From: an uncultured Butyricicoccus sp.
Lineage (GTDB): Bacteria > Bacillota > Clostridia > Oscillospirales > Butyricicoccaceae
NCBI GenBank assembly: GCA_934532985.1
Contig: CAKTAV010000001.1
Location: 1-64,000 of the forward strand
DNA: 64,000 bases
Reading direction: 5' to 3'
The position numbers were made by a program, and so were the translations under genes. Under the pieces are notes generated by a model that made no database searches, had not been told where the DNA came from, and saw only the letters and a program-made list of their open reading frames with translations. How positions within the stretch are numbered: position 1 is the first letter of the stretch; the number at the start of each line of letters is the position of its first letter. Shown here one piece after another: positions 1-8,337 of this stretch.

Positions 1-2
1 GC

Positions 3-83
3 CGTATGATTGCAAGAAATGCTTCTTCTATGACGGATCAGGAAAAGAAAGCTCTGATTGATGCACTGTTCGGGGATGAGTAA
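3..83 (+). CDS. C-terminal end of a truncated protein, possibly an XRE-type repressor (partial)
   Basis: The frame is open from the window edge to TAA at 81-83 and gives 26 residues ending in DALFGDE. The acidic tail of the form 'T-x-E-K-K-A-L-I-D-x-L-F' is common at the end of XRE-type immunity repressors of phages and integrative elements, and the next fragment resembles the ImmA/IrrE peptidase that usually follows such repressors. The identification is an inference from this short tail and from context; the rest of the gene lies outside the window. Confidence 0.4.
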   Translation, partial: RMIARNASSMTDQEKKALIDALFGDE

Positions 84-86
84 GTA

Positions 87-218
87 TTGTCAATTAGATT
101 ATCAAATCGAGGATACGAAGAAATCAAGCGTATCGTCGTTAGAATATTTGTAGAATATGGAGTATCTTGTGTACCCATCAACGGCTTCCAGAAATGCAAG
201 GAAATATCGTCACCGTAG
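87..218 (+). pseudogene. Remnant of an ImmA/IrrE-like metallopeptidase (N-terminus only)
   Basis: A TTG-initiated frame of 43 codons starts 3 nt after the stop of the preceding fragment. Residues 10-30 (motif YEEIKRIVV, then EYGVSCVPING) look like the conserved N-terminus of ImmA/IrrE peptidases, which cleave the repressor encoded just upstream. The similarity stops after about residue 31 and the frame ends at TAG. No HExxH zinc motif is present, so this is a truncated relic. A different frame (188-250) is open to a stop just before the next gene and could be the tail of another phage gene joined by deletion. Identification rests on recalled family pattern only. Confidence 0.4.
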
Positions 219-251
219 ACTATCGTGCTTCTCGAAAGGTGGTGCGTTAAT

Positions 252-647
252 ATGGGCGGACGTGGAACTTTTGCAGTCGGGAATAATGTTCCTTATAGCT
301 ATGAAACCGTCGGAACGATTGATGGAGTTAAAGTATTACAGGGGACTTCCGGAAAACACGGATTACCAGAAGAAGCTCATTCGAGCGTTGCCTATATCAA
401 GCTCAAGCCAGATGGGACATTCCATGAAATGCGTTTTTATAATGAACATCACTATTTAATTATGGAAATTGCATATCATCCTGAGCCAAATTTGAATAAT
501 GGAAATCGTACCGAAAATATTCTCCATGTTCACGAGTATCCTCAACAGGATAATTTTCGGGTACGTCCTGCTCATCGAATTACAAAGCAGGAATACGAAA
601 AATACAAAAAATTCTTTAAGGGGGTGCCTAAAATTGAAAAATGGTGA
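252..647 (+). CDS. Phage-associated hypothetical protein (MGGRG-type)
   Basis: 131 residues starting MGGRGTF. I chose ATG 252 over the upstream GTG at 225 because AAGGTGG lies about 8 nt before it. Small proteins beginning MGGRG occur next to minor capsid or structural genes in Firmicutes prophages; their function is unknown. The body is rich in aromatic and charged residues (HYLIMEIAYHPEPN near the middle) with no membrane segment or known catalytic motif. A+T content is clearly higher than in the neighbouring chromosomal genes, in line with acquired DNA. The flanking genes are truncated, so this is probably a survivor of a decayed element. Confidence 0.6.
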   Translation: MGGRGTFAVGNNVPYSYETVGTIDGVKVLQGTSGKHGLPEEAHSSVAYIKLKPDGTFHEMRFYNEHHYLIMEIAYHPEPNLNNGNRTENILHVHEYPQQDNFRVRPAHRITKQEYEKYKKFFKGVPKIEKW

Positions 648-687
648 TGTTCGTGAATTTGTTGATTACATTCCTCTAAGCTCTTGA
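634..687 (+). pseudogene. Truncated start of a downstream phage gene
   Basis: A TTG codon at 634 follows a strong AAGGGGG ribosome site (618-624) and opens a frame of 17 codons, beginning KNGDVREFVDYI, that ends at TGA 685-687. It overlaps the end of the preceding gene by 14 nt in another frame. A good ribosome site leading into so short a peptide suggests the 5' end of a gene whose body was deleted; similar starts occur in small phage proteins. The element ends about here, before the spoIVB terminator. Confidence 0.35.
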
Positions 688-770
688 CAATCATGGTGGA
701 ATATTGAACGGATATTTTCATACTAATCTCTCCTGAGACAGTCCATTGATTACCGATATTATATCATAGC

Positions 771-805
771 AAACAAAAAAGCGGCAGGGGCAAATCGCCC
801 CTGCC
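771..805 (-). terminator. Rho-independent terminator of spoIVB
   Basis: Perfect 9-bp stem (783-791 with 797-805, GGCAGGGGC arm) with a 5-nt loop, followed on the minus strand by a T-rich run (771-780), just after the spoIVB stop. Confidence 0.9.
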
Positions 806-811
806 AAAGTT

Positions 812-1798
812 TTATCCTGCCGCCTTCATCATGCTCTCCGCAAACACACCATATCCTCTTGTCGGGTTGTTCACCAGCACATGTGTGACTGCGCCGACCA
901 GCTTACCGTTCTGTAAAATCGGACTGCCACTCATACCCTGCACGATTCCTCCTGTCTTTCCCAGCAGCTTTTCATCCGTGACGCGGATTACCATTGACCG
1001 CTCTCCGCGGTGGGTCAGTCGTTCAATCACAATGTCATAGCGCTTCGGCTTTGCCCCGCTGACACAGGCCAATATTTCTCCCTTTCCCGTTGTCACCTCG
1101 TCCATATCCGCCACCGGCACGCTCTGTCCATGGGTATACCCGGGAATTATCGTGCCAAAAATACCCACATTGGTATTCTTCTCGATTTCACCCAGCGTCT
1201 GCTCCACGCCGAACGCACCCAGCAGCTGTCCCGGCTCGCCCCGTTTGCCCATCTGTACACCGACCACCGACGCCGGCATCAGGCTGCCGTTTTCCAGTGG
1301 CAGCTTCGTTCCGCTGTCGATCTCACACACCGCATGCCCCAGCGCGCCGAACGCACCGGTTTCCGGGTCGATATACGTCACCGTTCCAATTCCCGCCATG
1401 CTGTCACGCACCAGCAATCCCAGATGATACGCTCCATCCGCCCGACTTTTCACTGGCTGCACCGTCACGCGAATGCCCACATCCTCTCGCTGTCCCTCCA
1501 GCACCACGGCGTGTCCGTTGCCATCCTGCACCGCCTCGGCAAATTCCTCTCCGGACGAAATTTTCGTTCCATCCACCGAATACAGGATGTCACCGCTGCG
1601 CAGTCCGGCCTTTTCCGCCGGACATTGTTCTCCCGCCGCTGTCTGCACCTTTGTCATGCCGCAGATCACCACGCCTTTTGCCGTCATCCGCACACCAATC
1701 GGCATACCAGACGGAATGACCATCCGCGCCGCCAGTGCCGACGGCGACAGCAGCACGACCAACAGCAGCAGACAAACCGCCTTCCGTTGTTTCCGCAT
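812..1798 (-). CDS. spoIVB: SpoIVB-type sporulation serine peptidase (PDZ, S55 family)
   Basis: In the forespore SpoIVB is secreted across the inner membrane and cleaves SpoIVFA, releasing SpoIVFB to process pro-sigma-K. The 328-residue product has an N-terminal membrane/signal segment (about 7-24), a PDZ region (about 40-112, including AEKAGLRSGDIL) and a trypsin-like S55 domain. Catalytic His155 in GALGHAV and Ser290 in GMSGSP are visible. The Bacillus protein is about 425 residues; the shorter N-terminus is usual in Clostridia. Start ATG at 1798 has AAAGGGAG about 8 nt upstream. The usual partner spo0A is not in the window. Together with dpaAB it marks a spore former. Confidence 0.93.
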   Translation of the reverse strand: MRKQRKAVCLLLLVVLLSPSALAARMVIPSGMPIGVRMTAKGVVICGMTKVQTAAGEQCPAEKAGLRSGDILYSVDGTKISSGEEFAEAVQDGNGHAVVLEGQREDVGIRVTVQPVKSRADGAYHLGLLVRDSMAGIGTVTYIDPETGAFGALGHAVCEIDSGTKLPLENGSLMPASVVGVQMGKRGEPGQLLGAFGVEQTLGEIEKNTNVGIFGTIIPGYTHGQSVPVADMDEVTTGKGEILACVSGAKPKRYDIVIERLTHRGERSMVIRVTDEKLLGKTGGIVQGMSGSPILQNGKLVGAVTHVLVNNPTRGYGVFAESMMKAAG

Positions 1799-1820
1799 CG
1801 CTTCACTCCCTTTCTAGGAA

Positions 1821-1850
1821 TAGCATGGCTCAAAACGGGAACACTTATCA
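1821..1850 (-). promoter_or_regulatory. Possible forespore sigma-F/G promoter of spoIVB
   Basis: On the minus strand CATGCTA (1821-1827) resembles the -10 element CATnnTA of sigma-F/G, with TGATAA (1845-1850) 17 nt upstream as an approximate -35. spoIVB is a sigma-F/G target in Bacillus. The match is partial, so this is suggestive only. Confidence 0.35.
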
Positions 1851-1969
1851 GTATCAATACTTGGCGCGGCACACAGCTCCTGCCGCGTTCCGCGCGTTCT
1901 GCCAAAATCGGAAAACTATCTCTTGCGCTGCTCGCAATTCCTTGGTAATATAAGGATGAGGTGAGACTT

Positions 1970-2356
1970 ATGCGTGTGGCAATTATCGGCTCTCGTTCCA
2001 TACAATTAGATTCCTTGCAGGAGCTGCTTGCGGCGCTTCCGCGCAGCACACATGAAATCGTATCCGGCGGTGCCGCCGGTGCTGACCAAATCGCAGAGCA
2101 GGTCGCGCAGGAGCTGTCTCTGCCAATCACGGTATTCCGTCCGGATTACGCACACTATCAGCGCCGTGCGCCGTTACAGCGAAACGAATCTATTGTCCAG
2201 TATGCCGATTACGTCATTGCGCTGTGGGATGGAACGTCCCGCGGCACCGCGCATGTCGTCGAACGCTGTATCAAAGAGTATACGCCCGTCCGTGTGTTTT
2301 TATGCCGCGACGGCAAGCTGATGCAGACATTGTTCGGAAAAGATCGGTTGCTATGA
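1970..2356 (+). CDS. DUF2493/YspA-like SLOG-family protein
   Basis: 128 residues beginning MRVAIIGSRS. The Rossmann-type glycine loop IIGSRS, the central motif SGGAAGAD (about 33-40) and the later ALWDGTSRGT (about 84-93) define the SLOG-type nucleotide or nucleotide-sugar binding fold of the DUF2493/YspA group, related to DprA and TIR-linked SLOG sensors. No catalytic role is established. I used ATG 1970 (GAGGTGA 7 nt upstream) rather than the GTG at 1961. It is a single-gene unit with its own terminator, between spoIVB and a broken regulator, divergent from the former and convergent with the latter. Confidence 0.8.
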   Translation: MRVAIIGSRSIQLDSLQELLAALPRSTHEIVSGGAAGADQIAEQVAQELSLPITVFRPDYAHYQRRAPLQRNESIVQYADYVIALWDGTSRGTAHVVERCIKEYTPVRVFLCRDGKLMQTLFGKDRLL

Positions 2357-2371
2357 TATCTTAATAAGCTA

Positions 2372-2415
2372 TACAAACGGGAAAGAAGTCACTGCTTCCT
2401 TCCCGTTTGTTTTTG
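2372..2415 (+). terminator. Rho-independent terminator after the DUF2493 gene
   Basis: Inverted repeat of ACAAACGGGAA with TTCCCGTTTGT, arms 2372-2382 and 2400-2410, with further pairing inside the loop, followed by GTTTTT. Confidence 0.85.
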
Positions 2416-2425
2416 CGCCATATTC

Positions 2426-2760
2426 TTATTTTTCAAAATTTTTTTCCAACGACACTTGTATCGTCTTTGCAACATCTGTAATAACACGGATTTGCGTTGT
2501 GGTGCACTCCTCCAATACCTCCTGCAGCTCTGTATAGACAATCGCGCGATCTGGTAACCGTTCAAACAGGAGCGCATTCGCTGATACTTCCAGCGCTTTC
2601 GCAATTCCACAAGCACCCGTAAGCTAAGCTTTGTATTTCCAGTTTCAATATGGCTCATATGTGTAACCGAAATCCCTATTCTCTCTGCTAATTGTTCCTG
2701 TGATAGTCGATGCGCCTTTCGATATTTTCGTATCTGCTGTCCTATTCTGTAATAATCCAT
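2426..2760 (-). pseudogene. Frameshifted XRE-family helix-turn-helix regulator
   Basis: From ATG 2760 the first 50 residues are a typical HTH_3 domain (RLSQEQLAERIGIS, then HMSHIETGNTKLSLRVLVE). At about 2603-2606 the frame slips: inserting one A in the GAATT run restores IAKALEVSANALLFE, the expected continuation, and the restored frame stops at TAA 2426-2428 after a plausible helical tail. Unrepaired, the frame continues as implausible Arg-rich sequence to 2389. So a single-base deletion or a sequencing error breaks the gene. The intact protein would be about 111 residues. Two inverted repeats lie just upstream, as expected for an autoregulator. Confidence 0.85.
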
Positions 2761-2773
2761 TTAAAAAACACCC

Positions 2774-2852
2774 ATTCAATTTATTTTCACTTGAATTGTA
2801 TAGGCAATTATGGTATCACAAAATAAACTATATGGGCTATTTTATGCCTATA
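2774..2852. promoter_or_regulatory. Candidate operators of the XRE regulator
   Basis: The AT-rich region upstream of the XRE gene has two perfect inverted repeats: ATTCAA-N11-TTGAAT (2774-2796) and TATAGGCA (2799-2806) with TGCCTATA (2845-2852). Self-binding of XRE repressors near their start is common; the assignment is an inference. Confidence 0.35.
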
Positions 2853-2903
2853 TAATGCAAGTTATCAAAACAAACAGAATACGAAGTGAATGGGGTACAG
2901 CGC

Positions 2904-2941
2904 AAAAAGGGCCTGTTGCAAAATAGAAATGCAACAGACCC
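2904..2941 (-). terminator. Rho-independent terminator of the pyr operon
   Basis: Stem of about 12 bp (GGGcCTGTTGCA with TGCAACAGaCCC) and then, on the minus strand, a short T run at 2904-2908, 20 nt beyond the carB stop. Confidence 0.85.
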
Positions 2942-2962
2942 TGTTCCTCATTCATATACTTT

Positions 2963-5900
2963 TTACTGAATATGCACCGTATTGATATCTACCAGCTCGC
3001 AGCTTTCAATATCCGTGCTGCCTTCCAAGCAGCGCAGTAGTGCCGATGCCGTATCAATTGCCGTCAGGCACGGAATCGCATGCTCCACCGTGCAGCGGCG
3101 GATGCGAACCGAGCCAAGCTCCGGATGACGTCCCTTAACCGATGTCGTAATGACATAATCCATCTCGCCGGATTCAATCAAGTCAATCATATTCGGCGAC
3201 GGCTCGTCAACATTGCGCACCGCATTGGTCGCTACCATGTGGCGGTTGAGGACGTTTGCCGTGCCCGGCGTTGCATACAGCTCAAAGCCCAGCTCCGCAA
3301 ACCGCTCGGCAATGCTGATGATCTCCTGCTTATCGGAGTCCTTGACAGAAATCAGCACCTTACCCTTCTTCTTCAGCGTAAAGCCAGCACCCATCATGCC
3401 CTTGAGCAACGCCTCACGGAACGAGGTGGAAACACCCAGAACCTCACCGGTGGACTTCATCTCCGGTCCCAGCTGGGTATCCAGATCGCGCAGCTTCTGG
3501 AACGAGAATACCGGAACCTTGACCGCGTAATGGTCGGACTCCGGATACAGACCCGTGCCGTATTCCATATCGCGCAGCTTCTCGCCAAACATGCAGCGAG
3601 TTGCCAGATCGACCATCGGCACGCCCGTGATCTTGGAGATATACGGAATGGTACGCGACGAGCGCGGGTTTACCTCAATGACATAGACCTCATCGTTATA
3701 CAGAACGAACTGGATATTGACCAGACCGATAACCGCCAGCTCCTTCGCCAGCTTTTCCGTGTACTCGACGATGGTCTTCTTGTGCTTTTCTTCAATCGTA
3801 ATCGACGGGTAAACCGAAATCGAGTCGCCCGAGTGAATACCGGCGCGTTCCAAATGCTCCATGATACCCGGAATCAGGATATCCTCGCCGTCACAAATCG
3901 CATCGACCTCAATCTCGCGTCCCATCAGATACTTATCGACCAGAACCGGATTTTCAATCTTGGTTCGGGTAATAATACGCATATATTCGCGGATATCCGC
4001 TTCGGTAAACGCAATTTCCATGCCCTGTCCACCCAGAACGTAAGACGGGCGAACCAGAACCGGATAGCCCAGATCGTCAGCGACCTGAACCGCCTCTTCC
4101 TCGGTGAATACCGTATCGCCCTTCGCGCGCGGAATTCCCGTCTTATTCAGGATGACATCGAACTTCTCACGGTCCTCGGCAGCGTCAATGCTCCACGCCG
4201 GTGTGCCCAGAATCGGCACGCCCAGCGACTCCACATGCTCCGCCAGATTGATCGCGGTCTGTCCGCCGAACTGGACGATCGCCGCATCCGGCTTCTCTGC
4301 TTCAATGACGCCCGTGACGTCCTCCGGCGTCAGCGGCTCAAAGTACAGACGATCCGCCGTGTCAAAGTCCGTCGAAACCGTCTCCGGGTTGTTGTTGACG
4401 ATGACCGTCTCACAGCCCAGCTTTTGTAGCGCCCACACCGAATGAACCGAGCAGTAGTCAAATTCGATGCCTTGACCGATACGAATCGGACCGGAACCGA
4501 GAACCAGAACCTTCTTCTTGCCCGTGCTCGGCTTGACCTCGCTCTCCTCATCATACGTCGAATAGTAATACGGCGTCTCTGCCTCAAACTCCGCCGCACA
4601 GGTATCTACCGTCTTATAGACCGGACTGCGGTGAACGTTTTCACAAGACTTGCCGGACAGACGCGTGATGACCTTATCCGTAAAGCCAAACTTCTTCGCT
4701 GCCAGATACAGCTCCAGTGTCAGCTCGTCCGCCTGCTCCAGCGTATGCTCCATATTGATAATGCGCTGGAAGCCTTCCAAGAACCAGGTGTCAATCAGCG
4801 TGATCTCGTGAATCTCATCTACCGTCAGCAGGCCGCGGCGCAGCGCCTCACAGATCGAGAAAATGCGCTCATAATCGCACTGCTTGACTTTTGCAACAAC
4901 CTCTTCGTCGCTCAGCTTGGCAATCAGCGGCATAGACAGCGAATCGACCTTCATCTCAATCGAGCGAACGGCCTTCATCATCGCGCCCTCAAAGCTGTTG
5001 GAGATCGACATGATCTCCCCCGTCGCCTTCATCTGTGTGCCCAGCGTCTTGTCCGCATAGACAAACTTGTCAAACGGCCAGCGCGGGAACTTAACAACGA
5101 TATAGTCCAGCGTCGGCTCGAAGCAGGCAACCGTCTTTCCGGTAACGGCATTCGTCAGCTCGTCCAGACCGTAGCCAATGGCAATCTTCGCGGCGATCTT
5201 TGCGATCGGATAGCCCGTCGCCTTGGACGCCAGCGCCGAGGAACGCGATACACGCGGATTAACCTCGATAACGGCGTATTCAAACGAGTTCGGATTGAGT
5301 GCGAACTGGACGTTACAGCCGCCCTCAATGCCCAGCTCGGTGATGATCTTGAGCGCCGAGGTGCGCAGCATCTGATACTCGTGGTCGCACAGTGTCTGCG
5401 ACGGCGCGACAACCACCGAGTCACCGGTGTGAACACCGACCGGATCGATGTTCTCCATATTACAAACCGTGATGACATTGCCCTTGCCGTCACGCATCAC
5501 TTCGTACTCGATTTCCTTCCAGCCCGCGATGCACTTCTCGACCAGAATCTCATCGACACGGGAGTACAGAATGCCCGACGCGGCAATCTCACGCAGCTGA
5601 TCCCACGTGTACGCGATGCCGCCGCCGGTGCCGCCCAGCGTATATGCCGGACGAATGATAACCGGCAGACCGATTTCTTCCGTGAACGCAACCGCATCCT
5701 CCACCGTATGAACGACCTTGGACGCAATGACCGGCTCATGGATCTTTTCCATCGTGTCCTTGAACAGCTGGCGATCCTCCGCCTTGTCAATCGTCGTCGG
5801 GTTTGCACCCAGCAGCTTGACGCCATACTCCTCCAAGAAGCCCTGTGCCACCAGCTCCATAGCGATGTTCAGACCGGTCTGACCGCCCAGCGTCGGCAGA

Positions 5901-6157
5901 ATCGAGTCCGGACGCTCTTTCTTGATAATTTCCTTAACACACGGGATGGTCATCGGCTCGATATAAACCTTATGCGCCATCGCCTTGTCCGTCATAATCG
6001 TCGCTGGATTGGAGTTGACCAGAACGACCTCAAGTCCTTCCTCCATCAGGGCGCGGCAGGCCTGCGTACCGGCGTAGTCAAACTCCGCCGCCTGACCGAT
6101 GACAATCGGGCCGGAACCCAGTACCATAATCTTGTGTATATCCTTGCGCAGCGGCAT
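2963..6157 (-). CDS. carB: Carbamoyl-phosphate synthase large subunit
   Basis: Makes carbamoyl phosphate from bicarbonate, ammonia (tunnelled from CarA) and two ATP, feeding pyrimidine and arginine synthesis. At 1064 residues it has the full length: two homologous ATP-grasp halves (about 1-400 with GSGPIVIGQAAEFDYAG, and about 550-935 with GSGPIRIGQGIEFDYC) and a C-terminal regulatory MGS domain (about 935-1064). Both GGQT motifs are present (GGQTGLN, GGQTAIN). Its ATG overlaps the carA stop by 1 nt (TAATG), so the two are translationally coupled. It is the last gene of the pyrR-pyrF-carA-carB operon and should follow PyrR control. Confidence 0.98.
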   Translation of the reverse strand: MPLRKDIHKIMVLGSGPIVIGQAAEFDYAGTQACRALMEEGLEVVLVNSNPATIMTDKAMAHKVYIEPMTIPCVKEIIKKERPDSILPTLGGQTGLNIAMELVAQGFLEEYGVKLLGANPTTIDKAEDRQLFKDTMEKIHEPVIASKVVHTVEDAVAFTEEIGLPVIIRPAYTLGGTGGGIAYTWDQLREIAASGILYSRVDEILVEKCIAGWKEIEYEVMRDGKGNVITVCNMENIDPVGVHTGDSVVVAPSQTLCDHEYQMLRTSALKIITELGIEGGCNVQFALNPNSFEYAVIEVNPRVSRSSALASKATGYPIAKIAAKIAIGYGLDELTNAVTGKTVACFEPTLDYIVVKFPRWPFDKFVYADKTLGTQMKATGEIMSISNSFEGAMMKAVRSIEMKVDSLSMPLIAKLSDEEVVAKVKQCDYERIFSICEALRRGLLTVDEIHEITLIDTWFLEGFQRIINMEHTLEQADELTLELYLAAKKFGFTDKVITRLSGKSCENVHRSPVYKTVDTCAAEFEAETPYYYSTYDEESEVKPSTGKKKVLVLGSGPIRIGQGIEFDYCSVHSVWALQKLGCETVIVNNNPETVSTDFDTADRLYFEPLTPEDVTGVIEAEKPDAAIVQFGGQTAINLAEHVESLGVPILGTPAWSIDAAEDREKFDVILNKTGIPRAKGDTVFTEEEAVQVADDLGYPVLVRPSYVLGGQGMEIAFTEADIREYMRIITRTKIENPVLVDKYLMGREIEVDAICDGEDILIPGIMEHLERAGIHSGDSISVYPSITIEEKHKKTIVEYTEKLAKELAVIGLVNIQFVLYNDEVYVIEVNPRSSRTIPYISKITGVPMVDLATRCMFGEKLRDMEYGTGLYPESDHYAVKVPVFSFQKLRDLDTQLGPEMKSTGEVLGVSTSFREALLKGMMGAGFTLKKKGKVLISVKDSDKQEIISIAERFAELGFELYATPGTANVLNRHMVATNAVRNVDEPSPNMIDLIESGEMDYVITTSVKGRHPELGSVRIRRCTVEHAIPCLTAIDTASALLRCLEGSTDIESCELVDINTVHIQ

Positions 6158-7254
6158 TACTGAGCGCCTCCCATCTTTTCTTCCATCCGCGAAACAAACT
6201 GGTCAAACAGGTAACTCGTGTCCTGCGGACCCGGATGTACCTCCGGGTGATACTGCACCGTAAAGATCGGCGCATTGATATGCTCCACACCCTCACAGGT
6301 GTTGTCGTTCAGGTTGATATGGCTGACGCGGGCAATCGCCGGATCGACCGTGTCGCCAACAACGGCATAGCCGTGGTTCTGGCTGGTGATATAGGTGCGA
6401 TCCTGCGCCAGATCCTTAACCGGATGGTTGACGCCGCGGTGACCGTACTTCAGCTTTTCTGTCTTTGCGCCAATCGCCAGGCTCATCAGCTGATGTCCCA
6501 GACAGATGCCGAAAATCGGAATACCGGACGGAATCAGCTGCTTGAGATTCTCGATGATCTCCACATTTTCCGCCGGATCGCCCGGGCCGTTGGACAGCAT
6601 AATGCCGTCATAGCCACCCTCCAGCACCTCCTTCGGATCGGTCAGCGCCGGAAGCACCGTGACCTCACAGCCGCGTGCACACAGCTCGCGCTGAATGTTG
6701 CGCTTGACACCGAAGTCAAACAGCGCCACACGGTATTTCTGCGTTCCGTCTGCCGGATAGCAGATCGGCTTGTCAATCGTCACCGTGCGCACGGCATTCT
6801 TGACAGTGTACTCCTTCATCGCCGCAATCGCCGCGTCGTCCGGCTCATAGCCCTCGGAATACAGAATACCGTTCATGACGCCGCTGTTTCGCAGAATACG
6901 CGTCAGACGGCGGGTGTCGATGCCGGCCAGACCGACAATGTTTTCCGCCTTCAGATATTCGTCAATCGAGCGATCCTGCCGCCAGTTGGACGGATAGCGG
7001 CATGCCTCACGCATGATAAAGCCGCTGACCCAGCACTTGCGCGACTCAAAGTCCTCAGCGTTCAGTCCGTAGTTGCCAATCAATGGATACGTCATGCAGA
7101 CCGTCTGACCATAATACGATGGATCGGTCAGAACCTCTTGATAACCGGCCATGCCGGTGTTGAATACGATTTCTGCCGTACTGGTTCCCTCTGCACCAAC
7201 GCTTTCGCCCTCAAACAGCGTACCATCAGCCAGCAGGAGATATGCTTTCTTCAA
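6157..7254 (-). CDS. carA: Carbamoyl-phosphate synthase small (glutaminase) subunit
   Basis: Hydrolyses glutamine and passes ammonia to CarB. I place the start at TTG 7254 (KKAYLLLADGT), giving 365 residues, because the family begins here and AAAGGAG lies 11 nt upstream; a longer frame to 7302 exists but its extra residues are not family-like. The N-terminal CPSase domain spans about 1-150. The class I glutaminase domain holds the catalytic triad Cys251 (GICLGHQ), His336 and Glu338 (YHPEV). It follows pyrF by less than 100 nt and overlaps carB by 1 nt. Confidence 0.97.
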   Translation of the reverse strand: MKKAYLLLADGTLFEGESVGAEGTSTAEIVFNTGMAGYQEVLTDPSYYGQTVCMTYPLIGNYGLNAEDFESRKCWVSGFIMREACRYPSNWRQDRSIDEYLKAENIVGLAGIDTRRLTRILRNSGVMNGILYSEGYEPDDAAIAAMKEYTVKNAVRTVTIDKPICYPADGTQKYRVALFDFGVKRNIQRELCARGCEVTVLPALTDPKEVLEGGYDGIMLSNGPGDPAENVEIIENLKQLIPSGIPIFGICLGHQLMSLAIGAKTEKLKYGHRGVNHPVKDLAQDRTYITSQNHGYAVVGDTVDPAIARVSHINLNDNTCEGVEHINAPIFTVQYHPEVHPGPQDTSYLFDQFVSRMEEKMGGAQ

Positions 7255-7338
7255 TGTTCCAGACACTCCTTTATTTCGTGCCGCATGCGGCGCACCGCAC
7301 ACGAGGTTTCTTCCGGAAGCACGGATGGGTGCTTTCTC

Positions 7339-8247
7339 TTATCTGATCGCCGAAACGATATCGTCACGCATGCGAATGGCCTCCTGACGGGCAGCCTCCT
7401 GATAGTCCAAATCACACTTCTTCCACGCGCACATAATGCCGCGGGAGGAGTTGACAATCGCGCCCAGTCCGTCGTCATTGAACGCATTGGCGATGTCCTT
7501 TGCCGTTGCGCCCTGCGCGCCGTAGCCCGGCACGAGGAAGTAGCTGTGCGGAATGATCTGGCGCACAATCTTCTGCTCCTCTGGATATGTCGCGCCAACT
7601 ACGGCGCCGACCTGACTGTAACCGCACTCGGTCATCAGATCCTCACCCCACTCCGCAACCTTTTCCGCCACACGGACATACAGTGGCTTGCCGTCCAGCT
7701 CGCGGTTCTGGAATTCGCCGGAGGACTTGTTGGACGTCTTGACCAGCACATAAATACCGCGGTCACGGTTTTTGCACTCGTTCAGAAACGGGACAATGCC
7801 GTCTGAGCCGAGATACGCATTCACCGTGCACGAATCGCAGTTGTATACCGGTACGCTCACGCCGCCGACCTCAGTTTCGCCGAGATAGGCCTGTGCATAC
7901 GCCGTTGCCGTCGCGCCGATGTCATTGCGCTTGATGTCCGCAATGACATACATGCCCTTTTCGTGGGCATAAGCAATCGTTCGTGCCAGAACGTCTGCGC
8001 CCTCCGGACCCAGCAGCTCATAATAGGCCGCCTGCGGCTTGATCGCCGGTACAATATCGTGCAGCGCGTCAATCAGGCCCTTATTAAACTCCATCATGCT
8101 CTCTGCCGCCGCCTGACGCGTGTTGCCGTACAGCGCAATGTTGCGCTCGACAATATGCGCCGGGATATATTCCAAACGGGCATCCAGACCGGCAACGGTC
8201 GGGTTGTTCTTCTCTCGAATCGCCTTTACCAGGGCATTCACAGACAT
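7339..8247 (-). CDS. pyrF: Orotidine 5'-phosphate decarboxylase (type 2)
   Basis: Converts OMP to UMP, the last step of de novo UMP synthesis. The 302-residue product is the longer type 2 enzyme: VAGLDARLEYIP near the N-terminus, the catalytic DIKRND motif (Lys106) and the phosphate-binding region FLVPGYGAQG. I chose ATG 8247 because GGAGGAACT lies 6-7 nt upstream; the open frame extends to 8283 without a better start. It sits between pyrR and carA in the PyrR-controlled operon. pyrB, pyrC, pyrD and pyrE are not in this window and must lie elsewhere. Confidence 0.97.
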   Translation of the reverse strand: MSVNALVKAIREKNNPTVAGLDARLEYIPAHIVERNIALYGNTRQAAAESMMEFNKGLIDALHDIVPAIKPQAAYYELLGPEGADVLARTIAYAHEKGMYVIADIKRNDIGATATAYAQAYLGETEVGGVSVPVYNCDSCTVNAYLGSDGIVPFLNECKNRDRGIYVLVKTSNKSSGEFQNRELDGKPLYVRVAEKVAEWGEDLMTECGYSQVGAVVGATYPEEQKIVRQIIPHSYFLVPGYGAQGATAKDIANAFNDDGLGAIVNSSRGIMCAWKKCDLDYQEAARQEAIRMRDDIVSAIR

Positions 8248-8337
8248 ACCAGTTCCTCCTGCGTTTCTCTGTTGTTCTTCCAACTACGTGTGTTTCTTTT
8301 CTCTTCCGTGTAGCCATTTTAACTGTAGGAAGGCTTC

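Noticed and set aside
157..459. 100-codon plus-strand frame at the left edge
   Set aside because: Overlaps the MGGRG-type gene in another frame and has no ribosome site.
4442..6163. 573-codon plus-strand frame over carB
   Set aside because: It is antisense to carB, has no ribosome site, and carB is unambiguous in the other strand.
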